Shown here: piece by piece, positions 52,534 to 61,442 of the stretch
Position numbering within the stretch: position 1 is the first letter of the stretch
Layout of the letters: each line of letters begins with the position of its first letter
Assembly: GCA_040772545.1 (NCBI GenBank)
Contig: JAXGXY010000006.1
Span: 27,980-91,979 of the forward strand
DNA: 64,000 nucleotides
From: UBA1431 sp002329665
GTDB taxonomy: Bacteria; Bacillota; Clostridia; Christensenellales; UBA1431
Reading direction: 5' to 3'
The notes under the pieces: model-generated
What the model saw: only the letters and a program-made list of their open reading frames with translations
Told to the model about the DNA's origin: nothing
Databases searched by the model: none
Position numbers and translations under genes: made by a program

Positions 52534-53577
52534 TCAGGATCGCGTGTTGTGCACCGCCACCCGCCATGTCCAACGTTTCGGCTCCACGGATTCCAGCGCC
52601 CGTCCGGCGCCCAGCGCCACGCAGTGCATAGGGTTCTCCGCCACGCGCACCTCCATGCCCGTCGCCATGACGATGCTCTTGTCCAGCGCGGCGAGATACG
52701 CGCTCCCGCCCGAAAGCATGATGCCGTTTTCGAGGATGTCGGCCGCCAGCTCCGGCGGCGTGTGCTCGAGCGTCTTGCATACCGCGTCGACGATCGTGCC
52801 TATCGTCTCGCGGAGCGCCTCGCAGATCTCCGCCGAATTGACCACGATGGAGCCGGGCAGCCCCGTGATGAGGTCCCTGCCCCTTATCGTCATTTCCTTT
52901 TCCTCGCCTTCGTTGACCGCGCAGCCGATGCTCACCTTGATCTGCTCGGCGGTGCGTTCGCCGATGATCATGTTGTATTCGCGGCGCACATATTGGACGA
53001 TCGCTTCGTCCATATGGTTTCCGCCCATGCGCAGGGACTGCGAAACAACCACCCCGCCAAGGGATATGACCGCCACGTCGCTCGTGCCCCCTCCGATGTC
53101 GACCACCATCGACCCCCTCGCGTCGTTGACAGGCAGGCCCGCGCCGATCGCCGCCGCCATCGCCTCTTCGAGCAGAAACGCCTCCCGTGCGCCCGCCGAT
53201 TTCGCCGCTTCTTCCACGGCCCGCCGTTCGACTTCGGTGATGCCGCAGGGCACGCAGATCACCACGCGCGGCCCGAGCCCGATCCGGCCCGTCTTGCTGA
53301 TGGCCTTTTTGATGAAATGCCTCAGCATGATCTGCGTCAGCTCGAAATTCGCGATCACCCCGTCCCTGAGCGGATGGACGGCCATCACGTTGCCGGGCGT
53401 GCGCCCGATCATGTTGCGCGCCCCTTCGCCCACGGCCAGCACTTCCTGGCGATCACCGTTGCGCACCGCCACCACCGAAGGTTCGTTGAGCACGATCCCC
53501 TTCCCCTTGCAGAAAACCAGGGTGTTCGCCGTGCCCAGGTCGACGCCGAGGTCCCTGGAAAACAATCCTAATGCCAT
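52534..53577 (-). CDS. mreB: Actin-like cytoskeletal protein MreB
   Basis: 347 residues. DLGVDLGTANTLVFCKGKG, VAVHPLRDGVIANFELT, VDIGGGTSDVAVISLGG and LSGGSAYLAALDK are the actin-fold phosphate and adenosine motifs. It forms membrane filaments guiding wall synthesis. First gene of the mreB-C-D-mrdA-minC-D-E-rodA run. Confidence 0.97.
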   Translation of the reverse strand: MALGLFSRDLGVDLGTANTLVFCKGKGIVLNEPSVVAVRNGDRQEVLAVGEGARNMIGRTPGNVMAVHPLRDGVIANFELTQIMLRHFIKKAISKTGRIGLGPRVVICVPCGITEVERRAVEEAAKSAGAREAFLLEEAMAAAIGAGLPVNDARGSMVVDIGGGTSDVAVISLGGVVVSQSLRMGGNHMDEAIVQYVRREYNMIIGERTAEQIKVSIGCAVNEGEEKEMTIRGRDLITGLPGSIVVNSAEICEALRETIGTIVDAVCKTLEHTPPELAADILENGIMLSGGSAYLAALDKSIVMATGMEVRVAENPMHCVALGAGRALESVEPKRWTWRVAVHNTRS

Positions 53578-53871
53578 ATCGAATCCCCCTGAAGAGTTTT
53601 ATGGGAATGACAGCTTCCCGCATCCCGTATTATTTCCGCGTACTATAAGTTTAATCAAAGGGCCCGCCCGCTATCCCAAACGGCCCCCCGCGCAAAAAAC
53701 CGATTCGCTTAATAATCCGTCCCTGTGCAGGCGTTTCGGCCAACCGGGGTACCAAACAGGGTTTTTATGCCGCGGGAAATCGTATATAATAGCGACCAGG
53801 AACATTATCTTTAAGGGCGTGCATTTAACCGGCCCTCTTCCTGAAATAACATAAACTGGATGGTGAAAAAA
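53578..53871. other. Divergent promoter region between mreB and arsM
   Basis: On the + strand a TATAAT (53785-53790) lies 80 nt before arsM, with a weak TTTTTA 17 bp upstream. On the - strand TTGATT (about 53655) with an AATAAT about 18 bp away may serve mreB. No ArsR operator was recognised. Confidence 0.4.
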
Positions 53872-54696
53872 ATGAACGATACGGAGAAAACGCGCGAATT
53901 CATACGGAAGCGTTACGGGGAAATCGCCGAAGGGCAGGGCGGCTGCGGCTGTGCTCCGGGCTGCTGCTGCGGCTCGCCCCCTGCCGATACTGCAAAAGCC
54001 GCGGAAGCGCTCGGCTACACGAAAGACGACCTTGACGGCGTGGCAAAGCACGCGAACCTTGGGCTCGGGTGCGGGAACCCGGTCGCGCTGGCCGCCCTCC
54101 GGGAAGGCGAGACCGTGGTCGACCTGGGCAGCGGCGGCGGTTTCGACTGCTTCCTCACCGCGGAGCGGGTGGGCGCAACGGGCCGCGTCATCGGCGTGGA
54201 CATGACGCCGGAGATGGTCTCCCTCGCGAGGGCGAACGCCGCAAAGGGCGGATACGCCAACGTGGAATTCCGGCTCGGCGAGATCGAACACTTGCCGGTC
54301 GCCGACGCTACGGCGGACGCAGTCATATCCAACTGCGTGATCAACCTTGCCGCCGACAAGCAGCAGGTCTTTTTCGAGGCGTTCCGCGTGCTCCGTCCGG
54401 GCGGCCGGCTCAGCGTATCGGACGTGGTAGCCACGGCCGAACTGCCCGAAGACATCAAAAAAGACCCCGCGATGACGGCGGGGTGCGTCGCCGGGGCCGT
54501 TTACGCGGAGGATATAAGGCGCATGCTCGAAAAGGCGGGCTTCACCGGCATCCGTATGGCGCCGAAGGACAACAGCCGGGAGATCCTCTCCTCCTGGGCC
54601 TTCGGCGATCGGGTAGAAGACTACGTCGCCGCTTACCTCATCGAGGCGGTGAAGCCGGACGCAGGTTGCTGCGGATGCGGGTGCGAGGGATGCTAG
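53872..54696 (+). CDS. arsM: Arsenite S-adenosylmethyltransferase
   Basis: 274 residues. AKHANLGLGCGNPVALAALR and VVDLGSGGGFDCFLTAERVG give motif I; the As(III)-binding Cys are in GLGCGNP and VISNCVINL. The N-terminus has a Cys cluster (GGCGCAPGCCCG) and the C-terminus another (GCCGCGCEGC). It methylates arsenite to volatile or organic forms. The start is at 53872, with GGTGA 5 nt before; an ATG 12 nt upstream is possible. No arsR or ars pump is adjacent. Confidence 0.9.
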   Translation: MNDTEKTREFIRKRYGEIAEGQGGCGCAPGCCCGSPPADTAKAAEALGYTKDDLDGVAKHANLGLGCGNPVALAALREGETVVDLGSGGGFDCFLTAERVGATGRVIGVDMTPEMVSLARANAAKGGYANVEFRLGEIEHLPVADATADAVISNCVINLAADKQQVFFEAFRVLRPGGRLSVSDVVATAELPEDIKKDPAMTAGCVAGAVYAEDIRRMLEKAGFTGIRMAPKDNSREILSSWAFGDRVEDYVAAYLIEAVKPDAGCCGCGCEGC

Positions 54697-54749
54697 CCTT
54701 CGGGAAAATGCGAACGATCAAATCACGGTTTTTGCGGTTGGTGCTTGAT

Positions 54750-55211
54750 ATGCTGGAAATCAAACCCGCGTACGACAGCCTGGAACAGGTGAAATCGTTG
54801 TTTCGCGAATATGCCCGTACGCTAAAAATAGACCTGTGTTTCCAGGGGTTCGATTCCGAATTGGACGGGCTGCCGGGCAAATACGCGCTCCCCAAGGGCC
54901 GCCTGTATCTCGCTTACTGGGAAGGCGTGGCGGCGGGCTGCGTCGCCCTGAAGCCTCTGAGCGAAGAGCGCTGCGAATTAAAGCGCCTCTTCGTCCGCCC
55001 CCGGTTCAGGGGCCTGAAAATCGGTAGGGCTTTGGTGGAAAGGATCATCGGCGACGCCGCCGCATGTAGATACCGGGAGATCGTACTCGACACGCTGCCA
55101 AGGCTAACCGGCGCGGCGGCGCTGTATGAAAAGCTTGGTTTTATTCCTATCGAACCGTATTACGATAACCCGATCCCGGACGCCCTCTATTTCGGGCTCG
55201 TCCTTAAATGA
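54750..55211 (+). CDS. GNAT-family acetyltransferase
   Basis: 153 residues. LYLAYWEGVAAGCVALKPL and the acetyl-CoA loop LKRLFVRPRFRGLKIGRAL followed by LYEKLGFIPIEPYYDNP match GNAT motifs A and B. The ATG at 54750 begins the conserved fold; an in-frame ATG at 54690 overlapping the arsM stop is possible. It may be co-transcribed with arsM. Substrate unknown. Confidence 0.85.
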   Translation: MLEIKPAYDSLEQVKSLFREYARTLKIDLCFQGFDSELDGLPGKYALPKGRLYLAYWEGVAAGCVALKPLSEERCELKRLFVRPRFRGLKIGRALVERIIGDAAACRYREIVLDTLPRLTGAAALYEKLGFIPIEPYYDNPIPDALYFGLVLK

Positions 55212-55233
55212 CGCGCCTAAACCCACGCGTTTA

Positions 55234-55809
55234 TCATTCCCCGATGACGCCAGCGTCTTCGAGCAGCCTGCACACGCGTTCTATTGGAAGCCCCATCACG
55301 TTGTAAAAACACCCCTCGACCCCTCGGATGTAGCGCGCCATGCCGTCCTGTATGCCGTAGGCCCCGGCCTTGTCCATCGGCCTGTACTCCCTGATATAGC
55401 GGCGCACCGCCCCGGGCGTCATCTTCGCGAAGCATACGCGGGTCACGGCGCTGCCGCTGCGCTCCGTTTCGTCCGGCAGGACGAGCGCGTACCCCGTGAC
55501 CACCTCGTGCCACCCGCCCTGCAGCGTCATGAGCATCCTCTGCGCCTCTTCCTCGTCCCTCGGTTTGCCCAGCACGCGGCCGCCGGCGACGACCAGCGTG
55601 TCCGCGGCGAGCACGGCCGCCCCGCCCGCGTGCGGGGCAACCGCCCGCGCTTTCTTCAGCGCCAGGGTTTCGGCGTTCTCGGCGGGCGTTTTTGACGGGT
55701 CGAGGCGCTCGTCCACTTCGGCCCCGCGTATCTCGCACTCTACGCCCACCTGATTCAGCAGCTGTAACCTTCGCGGGGACAGGGACGCGAGCACCAGTTT
55801 CATCCGCAT
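55234..55809 (-). CDS. maf: Maf-like nucleoside triphosphate pyrophosphatase
   Basis: 191 residues. LASLSPRRLQLLNQVG (SxRR motif) at the N-terminus, DTLVVAGGRVLGKPRD and DKAGAYGIQDGMARYI match Maf. It hydrolyses dTTP/UTP or modified nucleotides. It often precedes mreB in Clostridia; here arsM and a GNAT gene sit between. Confidence 0.93.
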   Translation of the reverse strand: MRMKLVLASLSPRRLQLLNQVGVECEIRGAEVDERLDPSKTPAENAETLALKKARAVAPHAGGAAVLAADTLVVAGGRVLGKPRDEEEAQRMLMTLQGGWHEVVTGYALVLPDETERSGSAVTRVCFAKMTPGAVRRYIREYRPMDKAGAYGIQDGMARYIRGVEGCFYNVMGLPIERVCRLLEDAGVIGE

Positions 55810-55919
55810 GCCTTCTTTTCCTTCCGTCGCCGTTTTCCCTTACTTTAGCACAAATCGCCGGAGAGCAGACAGGGTATGCCCAAAAATTGCCCGGCCAACG
55901 TTTGGGTTGCAGGGACACG

Positions 55920-55949
55920 AAAGGCCCCGCCTGTATTGGCGGGGCCTTT
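55920..55949 (-). terminator. Terminator of the rnf operon
   Basis: A 12-bp stem AAAGGCCCCGCC / GGCGGGGCCTTT with a 6-nt loop, 12 nt after the rnfB stop. Confidence 0.85.
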
Positions 55950-55961
55950 CCTATGCTTGCG

Positions 55962-56783
55962 TTATTGCGCCTGCTCCTGCTTGGCCTTGGCGAGCGTTGA
56001 AACGATGGCCCCGGTCGGGCATTTTTCGATGCAGGCCAGGCAGGCCGTGCACTTCTTCGGGTCGACGGACGCCAGGTTGTGCTCAAACGTGATCGCCCCT
56101 TCTTCGCACGCCTTGAAGCACATCCCGCAGCCGAAGCAGGCGTTGGAGCAGATCGGGCGGATGTCCTTGCCCCTGTTGTGGTTCATGCACTCCACGCGCA
56201 CCGTGCTGCTTTTGGGCAGCAGTTTTATGATGCCCTGCGGACAGGCTTTTACGCATTGCCCGCAGGCGACGCACTTGTTTTCGTCCACCCGCGGCACGCC
56301 GTAGCGGTTGAAGGCGATGGCGGAGAACTTGCACGCCCTGATGCAGTCGCCCAGGCCCATGCAGCCCCAGGCGCAGATCTTCGGCCCCCCCGCGACGAGC
56401 TTCGCCGCCGCGCAGGTCTGCACGCCCTTGTACTCGAAAGCGTCCTTCGAGTTCGTGCCGCCGCGGCAGAGCACGACGGCGGACACGGGCTCCGTCTCCA
56501 CGGCTTCCACGCCGAGGATCTTTGCGATCCTTGCCCTGTTCTCGTTGGAAGTCGCGGGGCAGGCGTCGACCGCGGCCTTGCCTTCGGCCATAGCCTGCGC
56601 CAGCGAGTCGCAGCCGGGGAACCCGCAGGCCCCGCAGTTGGCGCCCGCGAGCAGGTCGCGTATCGCTTCAACCTTCGGGTCCTTCTTCACCGCGAACTTC
56701 TTGGAAGCGAGGGCAAGCAGCAATCCCAGCAGCAGGCCGAGGCCGCCGAGCGCGGCCACCGGCCAGAGTATATCGTTAAGCAT
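55962..56783 (-). CDS. rnfB: Rnf complex subunit B (multi Fe-S)
   Basis: 273 residues. N-terminal membrane helix, a 4Fe-4S site with NCGACGFPGCD, and several ferredoxin-type sets: CIRACKFSA, CVACGQCVKACP, CFGCGMCFKACE and CTACLACIEKCP. It receives electrons from reduced ferredoxin. Last gene of rnfCDGEAB. Confidence 0.97.
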   Translation of the reverse strand: MLNDILWPVAALGGLGLLLGLLLALASKKFAVKKDPKVEAIRDLLAGANCGACGFPGCDSLAQAMAEGKAAVDACPATSNENRARIAKILGVEAVETEPVSAVVLCRGGTNSKDAFEYKGVQTCAAAKLVAGGPKICAWGCMGLGDCIRACKFSAIAFNRYGVPRVDENKCVACGQCVKACPQGIIKLLPKSSTVRVECMNHNRGKDIRPICSNACFGCGMCFKACEEGAITFEHNLASVDPKKCTACLACIEKCPTGAIVSTLAKAKQEQAQ

Positions 56784-56798
56784 CGTTTGTCCTCCTTC

Positions 56799-57389
56799 CT
56801 ATTTTATCAGTCCCTGGAATCCCAGAAACGCTATGGACATCAGCCCCGCCGTGATAAGCCCGATCGGGAACCCCGAAAACGCCTTGCCGATGGGCGATGT
56901 CTCCAACCGCTCCCGGATGCCGGCGAAGAGCACGATCGCGAGCATGAAACCCAGCGCCGCCCCTGTGCCGTGGACAAACGTCTGAAGCAGGTCGTACTGC
57001 TCTTCGATGTTGATGATGGCCACGCCCAGCACCGCGCAGTTGGTGGTTATCAGCGGCAGGTACACGCCCAGCGCCTGGTGGAGCGTCGGGCTTGACTTCA
57101 TCAGCACCATCTCGACGAACTGCACCAGCGCCGCTATCACCAGTATGAAAGCGAGCGTCTGCATGTAGGGTATGCCCAGCGGTACGAGCACGAAGTACTG
57201 CACCAGGTAGGTGATGACCGAGGCAAGGCCCATCACGAAGGTCACCGCGAGGCCCATGCCCGTCGCGGTGGTCACCTGGCTGGATACGCCCAGGAACGGG
57301 CAGATGCCCAGGAACCTCGAAAGCACGAAGTTGTTTACGAGGATGGAACTCAGCAGCAGCAAAAAGATGCCCAGAATATAATCCATCAC
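56799..57389 (-). CDS. rnfA: Rnf complex subunit A
   Basis: 196 residues, six membrane helices; VNNFVLSRFLGICPFLGVS and TTNCAVLGVAI contain the two Cys thought to hold a membrane Fe-S cluster. Overlaps the end of rnfE by 4 nt and lies 15 nt before rnfB. Confidence 0.96.
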   Translation of the reverse strand: MMDYILGIFLLLLSSILVNNFVLSRFLGICPFLGVSSQVTTATGMGLAVTFVMGLASVITYLVQYFVLVPLGIPYMQTLAFILVIAALVQFVEMVLMKSSPTLHQALGVYLPLITTNCAVLGVAIINIEEQYDLLQTFVHGTGAALGFMLAIVLFAGIRERLETSPIGKAFSGFPIGLITAGLMSIAFLGFQGLIK

Positions 57390-58003
57390 GCACTACCCCC
57401 TTCCCGGCGGCCGCCTCTCGACGTAGCCCAGTTGAACAGCGCCATCATCAGGCCGTAGGTCAGGAACCCGCCCGGCGCAAGGATGAAGATGAGCATGGGC
57501 ACGTAAAGGTCGCCGAACACGGCCAGGCCGAACAAGGTCCCGTTGCCCAGCAACTCGCGGACCATCGCTATCATCGTGATGGCCAGCGTAAACCCGATGC
57601 CCATGCCCAGTCCGTCCACCACCGAGGCGAGCGGCCCGTTTTTGGAAGCGAAGGCTTCGGCGCGCCCCAGGATGATGCAGTTCACTACGATGAGCGGGAT
57701 GAAGATGCCCAGCGATTTGTCGAGGTCCGGGAAGTACGCCTTGATCACAAGCTGCACGATGGTAACAAACGCCGCGATCACGACGATGAATACGGGTATG
57801 CGTATCTTCTCCGGCGTAAAATTCCTTATCAGCGATATCACGAGGTTCGAAAACACAAGCACGAAGATCACCGCCAGGCCCATGCCGATGCCGTTGAACG
57901 CTTCCGTCGTGACGGCTAATGTGGGGCAGGTGCCCAGAACGAGGCGGAACGTGGGGTTTTCGCTGAGTATTCCGTTTACAAAGGTCTTTTTTATTTGTTT
58001 CAT
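57386..58003 (-). CDS. rnfE: Rnf complex subunit E
   Basis: 205 residues, six membrane helices, homologous to RnfA: LVLGTCPTLAVTTEAFNGIGM and IVVNCIILGRAEAFASKNGP contain paired Cys. Part of the ion-translocating core. Confidence 0.96.
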   Translation of the reverse strand: MKQIKKTFVNGILSENPTFRLVLGTCPTLAVTTEAFNGIGMGLAVIFVLVFSNLVISLIRNFTPEKIRIPVFIVVIAAFVTIVQLVIKAYFPDLDKSLGIFIPLIVVNCIILGRAEAFASKNGPLASVVDGLGMGIGFTLAITMIAMVRELLGNGTLFGLAVFGDLYVPMLIFILAPGGFLTYGLMMALFNWATSRGGRREGGSA

Positions 58004-58021
58004 GATGTCACCCCCTGGTCC

Positions 58022-58612
58022 TTACTCGTTTATCAGGAAGGCCTGCGCGAACGCGCCTGCCGTGTTCACAGCGTCGGTCACGGCGTTGGTGGTGATGGTG
58101 GCGCCCGAAAGCGCCGCGATCTCCGTGTCGTTCGGCGGCGGATTCTTGGTCACCGTCAATGCCGTTTCGGTCGATTTCCCGGCAAACTGCTTCCTGAACT
58201 CTTCATTCGAGGCTTTTGCCCCCAGCCCGGCCGTCTCGTTCATCGAGTCGATGGTCATGCACGTAAAATTCCCGTTGATGTCCACGCCGACCGTCATGGC
58301 GATGGCTCCGTTATAGCCCCTGCCTTCGACCTTGATGACATAGGCGACGGTCTTGCCGTCTTTCTTCGCGTCGAATACCTGTTTGATATTTTCGTACGAT
58401 TCGTTCCAGGCTTCGCTGGCCGAGAATTCGTCCATCCGCCTTTCGGCAAAATCGGTCGCATCGGAGCATACCGCCCTTTTCGCGGCTTCGTCCGCCTCCT
58501 CCATGTGCCTAGCGATCGGGTCCTTGGTCACGCTGTACGTCGCGCCCAGCGCGGCGGCCGCGATCACGCAGACCAGAAAGAGCTTGAGGCCGAGTTTCAG
58601 CATGTCACGCAT
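58022..58612 (-). CDS. rnfG: Rnf complex subunit G (FMN)
   Basis: 196 residues: one N-terminal helix, then an FMN-binding domain with IDSMNETAGLGAKASNEEF and SGATITTNAV, whose Thr (SGAT-T) is the expected site of covalent FMN. Overlaps rnfD by 8 nt. Confidence 0.94.
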   Translation of the reverse strand: MRDMLKLGLKLFLVCVIAAAALGATYSVTKDPIARHMEEADEAAKRAVCSDATDFAERRMDEFSASEAWNESYENIKQVFDAKKDGKTVAYVIKVEGRGYNGAIAMTVGVDINGNFTCMTIDSMNETAGLGAKASNEEFRKQFAGKSTETALTVTKNPPPNDTEIAALSGATITTNAVTDAVNTAGAFAQAFLINE

Positions 58613-59552
58613 TGGGCTTCACCTCCCCGTAGACGCGGGGCCGCGTCCAGCGGTCGATCAGCGGCGTGGCCACGTTCATTATTATTATCGAGAACGCGAC
58701 GCCCTCGCTCATGCCTCCCAGCAGGCGTATGACGGCGACGATCACGCCGCAGCCAAAGCCCATGATGAGCCTGCCCTTCGAAGTAACCGGCGAGGTCACG
58801 TAGTCGGTGGCCATGAAGACGGCGCCAAGAAGCAGGCCCCCTCCCAGCAGGTGGTAGACCGCGTTGCCGGTGAACAGCCCGTCCGGCCCGAACACGAGCG
58901 TCAGCACCCCCACAGTGCCTATGAACGCCACGGGGATGTGCCAGGTGATAACCCTGCGCGCCAGCAGGTAAACGCCGCCGAGCAAAAGCGCGATCGCGCA
59001 GGTCTCGCCGAGGCACCCGCCGTGGTTGCCCAGCAGCATGTCGGTGACGGGAGGCAGCGGATCGGTCGAAAGCCCTTTTACGATCGCCAGCGGCGTGGCG
59101 TTGCTCACCGCGTCGACCGCCGGGTTGAGCCAGTTGGTCATCTGTACGCCGAAGGAGGCCACCAGAAAGACCCTGGCCGCCGCGGCGGGGTTCATGAAGT
59201 TGTGCCCCAGCCCGCCGAACACCTGCTTCACAATCGCTATCGCGAATACGGAGCCGATGAACGGGATGAACCACGGGGCCGTGGGCGGCAGGTTGAACGC
59301 CACGAGCAGCCCGGTGATGACGGCGGACCAGTCGCCCACCGTCACGGGGCGTTTTAAGAGCCACTGTATGAGGGCCTCGGTGACCACCGCGGTCGCGACG
59401 GCGATCGCGATGATGAGCGCGGCCTGAAACTTGAAATAATACACGGCGGCGACAGCGGCCGGTACGAGCGCGATCACGACGTCGAGCATGATGCGCGATA
59501 CGGAAGCGTTCGAACGCACGTGCGGAGAACTGGTGATGATCATATTATCCAA
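58605..59552 (-). CDS. rnfD: Rnf complex subunit D
   Basis: 315 residues, about nine to ten helices. DAVSNATPLAIVKG carries the Thr expected to bind FMN covalently; NFMNPAAAARVFL and YVTSPVTSKGR are family motifs. It lies 15 nt after rnfC. Confidence 0.95.
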   Translation of the reverse strand: MDNMIITSSPHVRSNASVSRIMLDVVIALVPAAVAAVYYFKFQAALIIAIAVATAVVTEALIQWLLKRPVTVGDWSAVITGLLVAFNLPPTAPWFIPFIGSVFAIAIVKQVFGGLGHNFMNPAAAARVFLVASFGVQMTNWLNPAVDAVSNATPLAIVKGLSTDPLPPVTDMLLGNHGGCLGETCAIALLLGGVYLLARRVITWHIPVAFIGTVGVLTLVFGPDGLFTGNAVYHLLGGGLLLGAVFMATDYVTSPVTSKGRLIMGFGCGVIVAVIRLLGGMSEGVAFSIIIMNVATPLIDRWTRPRVYGEVKPNA

Positions 59553-59567
59553 AAGTCTGCCTCCCCC

Positions 59568-60905
59568 TTACGCTTTCTGCCTGCGCGCGGCCAGTATCGC
59601 GCCCTTGGCTGCGCGTATCGACTGCACCAGATGGCGTTTGGCCGGACACACGTAGGAACACACGCCGCACTCGATGCAGTCCAGTGCGTGGAAGGCCTCC
59701 GCTTTTTCCATGTTGTGCATGCGGGAATAAGCGTCTATGAACAGCGGCTGCAGGCGGATGGGGCAATACTGAGCACAGCGCCCGCACCGGATGCAGTTGC
59801 TTTCCTCCTCGGTGTCAGCCAGTTCCTTCGAAAGCACCACGATGCCCGAGGTCCCTTTCAGCACCGGCACCGACGTGTCGTATACGGGCTGGCCCATCAT
59901 GGGCCCGCCGTTTAGTGTCTTCCCGACTTCGCCGACCGTGCCGCCCGCCTGCTCGATGACGTCGGCAAATGGCGTGCCGATGCGCACCAGCAGGTTCGCC
60001 GGACTTTCCACCGCGCCCGTCACCGTTACGACGCGCTCAATGAGCGGCATGCCCGTCGAGAGCACCTCCGCGATCTTCGCGGCCGTCCCCACGTTGGACA
60101 CGACCGCGCCCGCGTCGGCCGGCAGCCCGCCCGAGGGCACTTCACGGCCGGTCACCGCGTTGATGAGCTGCTTTTCCGCACCCTGCGGGTACTTCACCTT
60201 CAGCGTGACCAGTTCGATGCCGTCCCGTCCCCCGATCGCCTTATTAAGCGCGGCAATGGCGTCGGGCTTGTTCAGTTCCACGCCGATATAGCCCTTCTTG
60301 ACGCCCACCACCTTCATGATGGCCAGAAGCCCCGTAACGACGTCTTCAGGCTTTTCCAGCATCACGCGGTGATCGGCCGTGAGGAAAGGCTCGCATTCGG
60401 CGCCGTTGAGGATGATGGTGTCCACATCTTTTCCGGGCGGTATCGACAGCTTCACGTGTGTGGGAAACGCCGCGCCGCCCATTCCGACCACGCCGGCTTC
60501 CGTGATTGCCGCCTTGATCTGGTCCGGCGTGAGCGCCTCGACGCTGCCGGCCGGTCTGATCGATTCGGCGGCCGTGTCCTCGAAATCGTTTTTGATCACG
60601 ACGGAAAAAGGCCATGCCCCCGACGCGACCAGCCGCGGTTCCGCGGCGATTACCTTTCCGGATACACTCGCGTGGACGGGCGCGCTGACGAATCCGCCCG
60701 CCTCGCCGATGCATTCCCCCATCTTCACGGTGTCGCCGGCCTTTACGAGACATTTGGCGGGAGCCCCGATGTGCTGCGACATCGGAAGCACCACCGTAGC
60801 CGGCGGCTTCGCCCGCGCAATGGGCCGGCCATCGGACAGATGCTTGCCGTGATGCATCCGCTCAAGGGGGTGTATGCCTCCCCTGAACGTACGTTCCTTG
60901 ATCAC
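59568..60905 (-). CDS. rnfC: Rnf complex subunit C
   Basis: 445 residues. RTFRGGIHPLERMHHGKHLS, GMGGAAFPTHVKLSIP and two C-terminal 4Fe-4S sets (CIRCGRCAQYCPIRL, CIECGVCSYVCPAKR) match RnfC, which passes electrons to NAD+. Starts with GTG (60903-60905), AGAGGTG 8 nt before. First gene of the Rnf operon, which couples ferredoxin oxidation to Na+ or H+ export. Confidence 0.96.
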   Translation of the reverse strand: MIKERTFRGGIHPLERMHHGKHLSDGRPIARAKPPATVVLPMSQHIGAPAKCLVKAGDTVKMGECIGEAGGFVSAPVHASVSGKVIAAEPRLVASGAWPFSVVIKNDFEDTAAESIRPAGSVEALTPDQIKAAITEAGVVGMGGAAFPTHVKLSIPPGKDVDTIILNGAECEPFLTADHRVMLEKPEDVVTGLLAIMKVVGVKKGYIGVELNKPDAIAALNKAIGGRDGIELVTLKVKYPQGAEKQLINAVTGREVPSGGLPADAGAVVSNVGTAAKIAEVLSTGMPLIERVVTVTGAVESPANLLVRIGTPFADVIEQAGGTVGEVGKTLNGGPMMGQPVYDTSVPVLKGTSGIVVLSKELADTEEESNCIRCGRCAQYCPIRLQPLFIDAYSRMHNMEKAEAFHALDCIECGVCSYVCPAKRHLVQSIRAAKGAILAARRQKA

Positions 60906-60999
60906 CCTTTACACACCTCTTTCAAAAAAAACATATACATAAACACCCCTTGGTTTTTCCCCTTTAAGCAGGAAAAAAGAAGTGTTTCCGATCTCCACA

Positions 61000-61017
61000 T
61001 TGTTATTATCATAACAC
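61000..61017. promoter_or_regulatory. Possible Rex operator before rnfC
   Basis: TTGTTATTATCATAACAC is an inverted repeat (TGTTAT/ATAACA about a 4-nt centre), and matches 11 of 14 fixed positions of the clostridial Rex consensus TTGTTAA-N4-TTAACAA. It lies about 95 nt before the rnfC start. A NADH-sensitive control of Rnf would make sense, but no Rex gene is in the window. Confidence 0.4.
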
Positions 61018-61073
61018 ACGGCAACCCGCCGTGTATATATGTTTCTCTTTCCAGAAATGGCTGTTGGACATGT

Positions 61074-61427
61074 TTATTTTTTAAATCCGGAGACGAACAG
61101 GACAGCCCCGACCGCTACGGAAAACAGGCCGAATATCGTGCGCAGGGCGACCCCGCTGAGCAGGAACGCGAGTTGTGCCCCGGCGAGCGCGGTTACGGCT
61201 CCGGCCAGGCACACATAGAGTATGTACCGCCCGTTCAGGCGCTTGGCGCGCCAGTTCACCCAGGTAGACACTGCGGCCGCCGGAATAAACCCGTAGAGCC
61301 CGGCCGTCTGTGCCACGAGCTGATCCGCTCCCGTTACCAGCATGAGCGAGGGCACCAGCAGCGCCGCGCCGCCGATCCCCAGCCCGGCGGCCACGCCCGA
61401 GATGACCCCGAGGAAAAACTGCACCAT
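61074..61427 (-). CDS. Half-size TauE/SafE (TSUP) permease, second of a pair
   Basis: 117 residues, four helices. LGVISGVAAGLGIGGAALLVPSL is the TSUP family repeat with the conserved Gly-rich helix. It lies 15 nt after a second protein of similar size (61443-61802). Full TauE/SafE proteins (about 250 residues) contain two such repeats, so the pair may form one heterodimeric transporter. No stop or frameshift within either gene is apparent. Substrate unknown. Confidence 0.75.
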   Translation of the reverse strand: MVQFFLGVISGVAAGLGIGGAALLVPSLMLVTGADQLVAQTAGLYGFIPAAAVSTWVNWRAKRLNGRYILYVCLAGAVTALAGAQLAFLLSGVALRTIFGLFSVAVGAVLFVSGFKK

Positions 61428-61442
61428 CGCCTCTCCCTCCGA

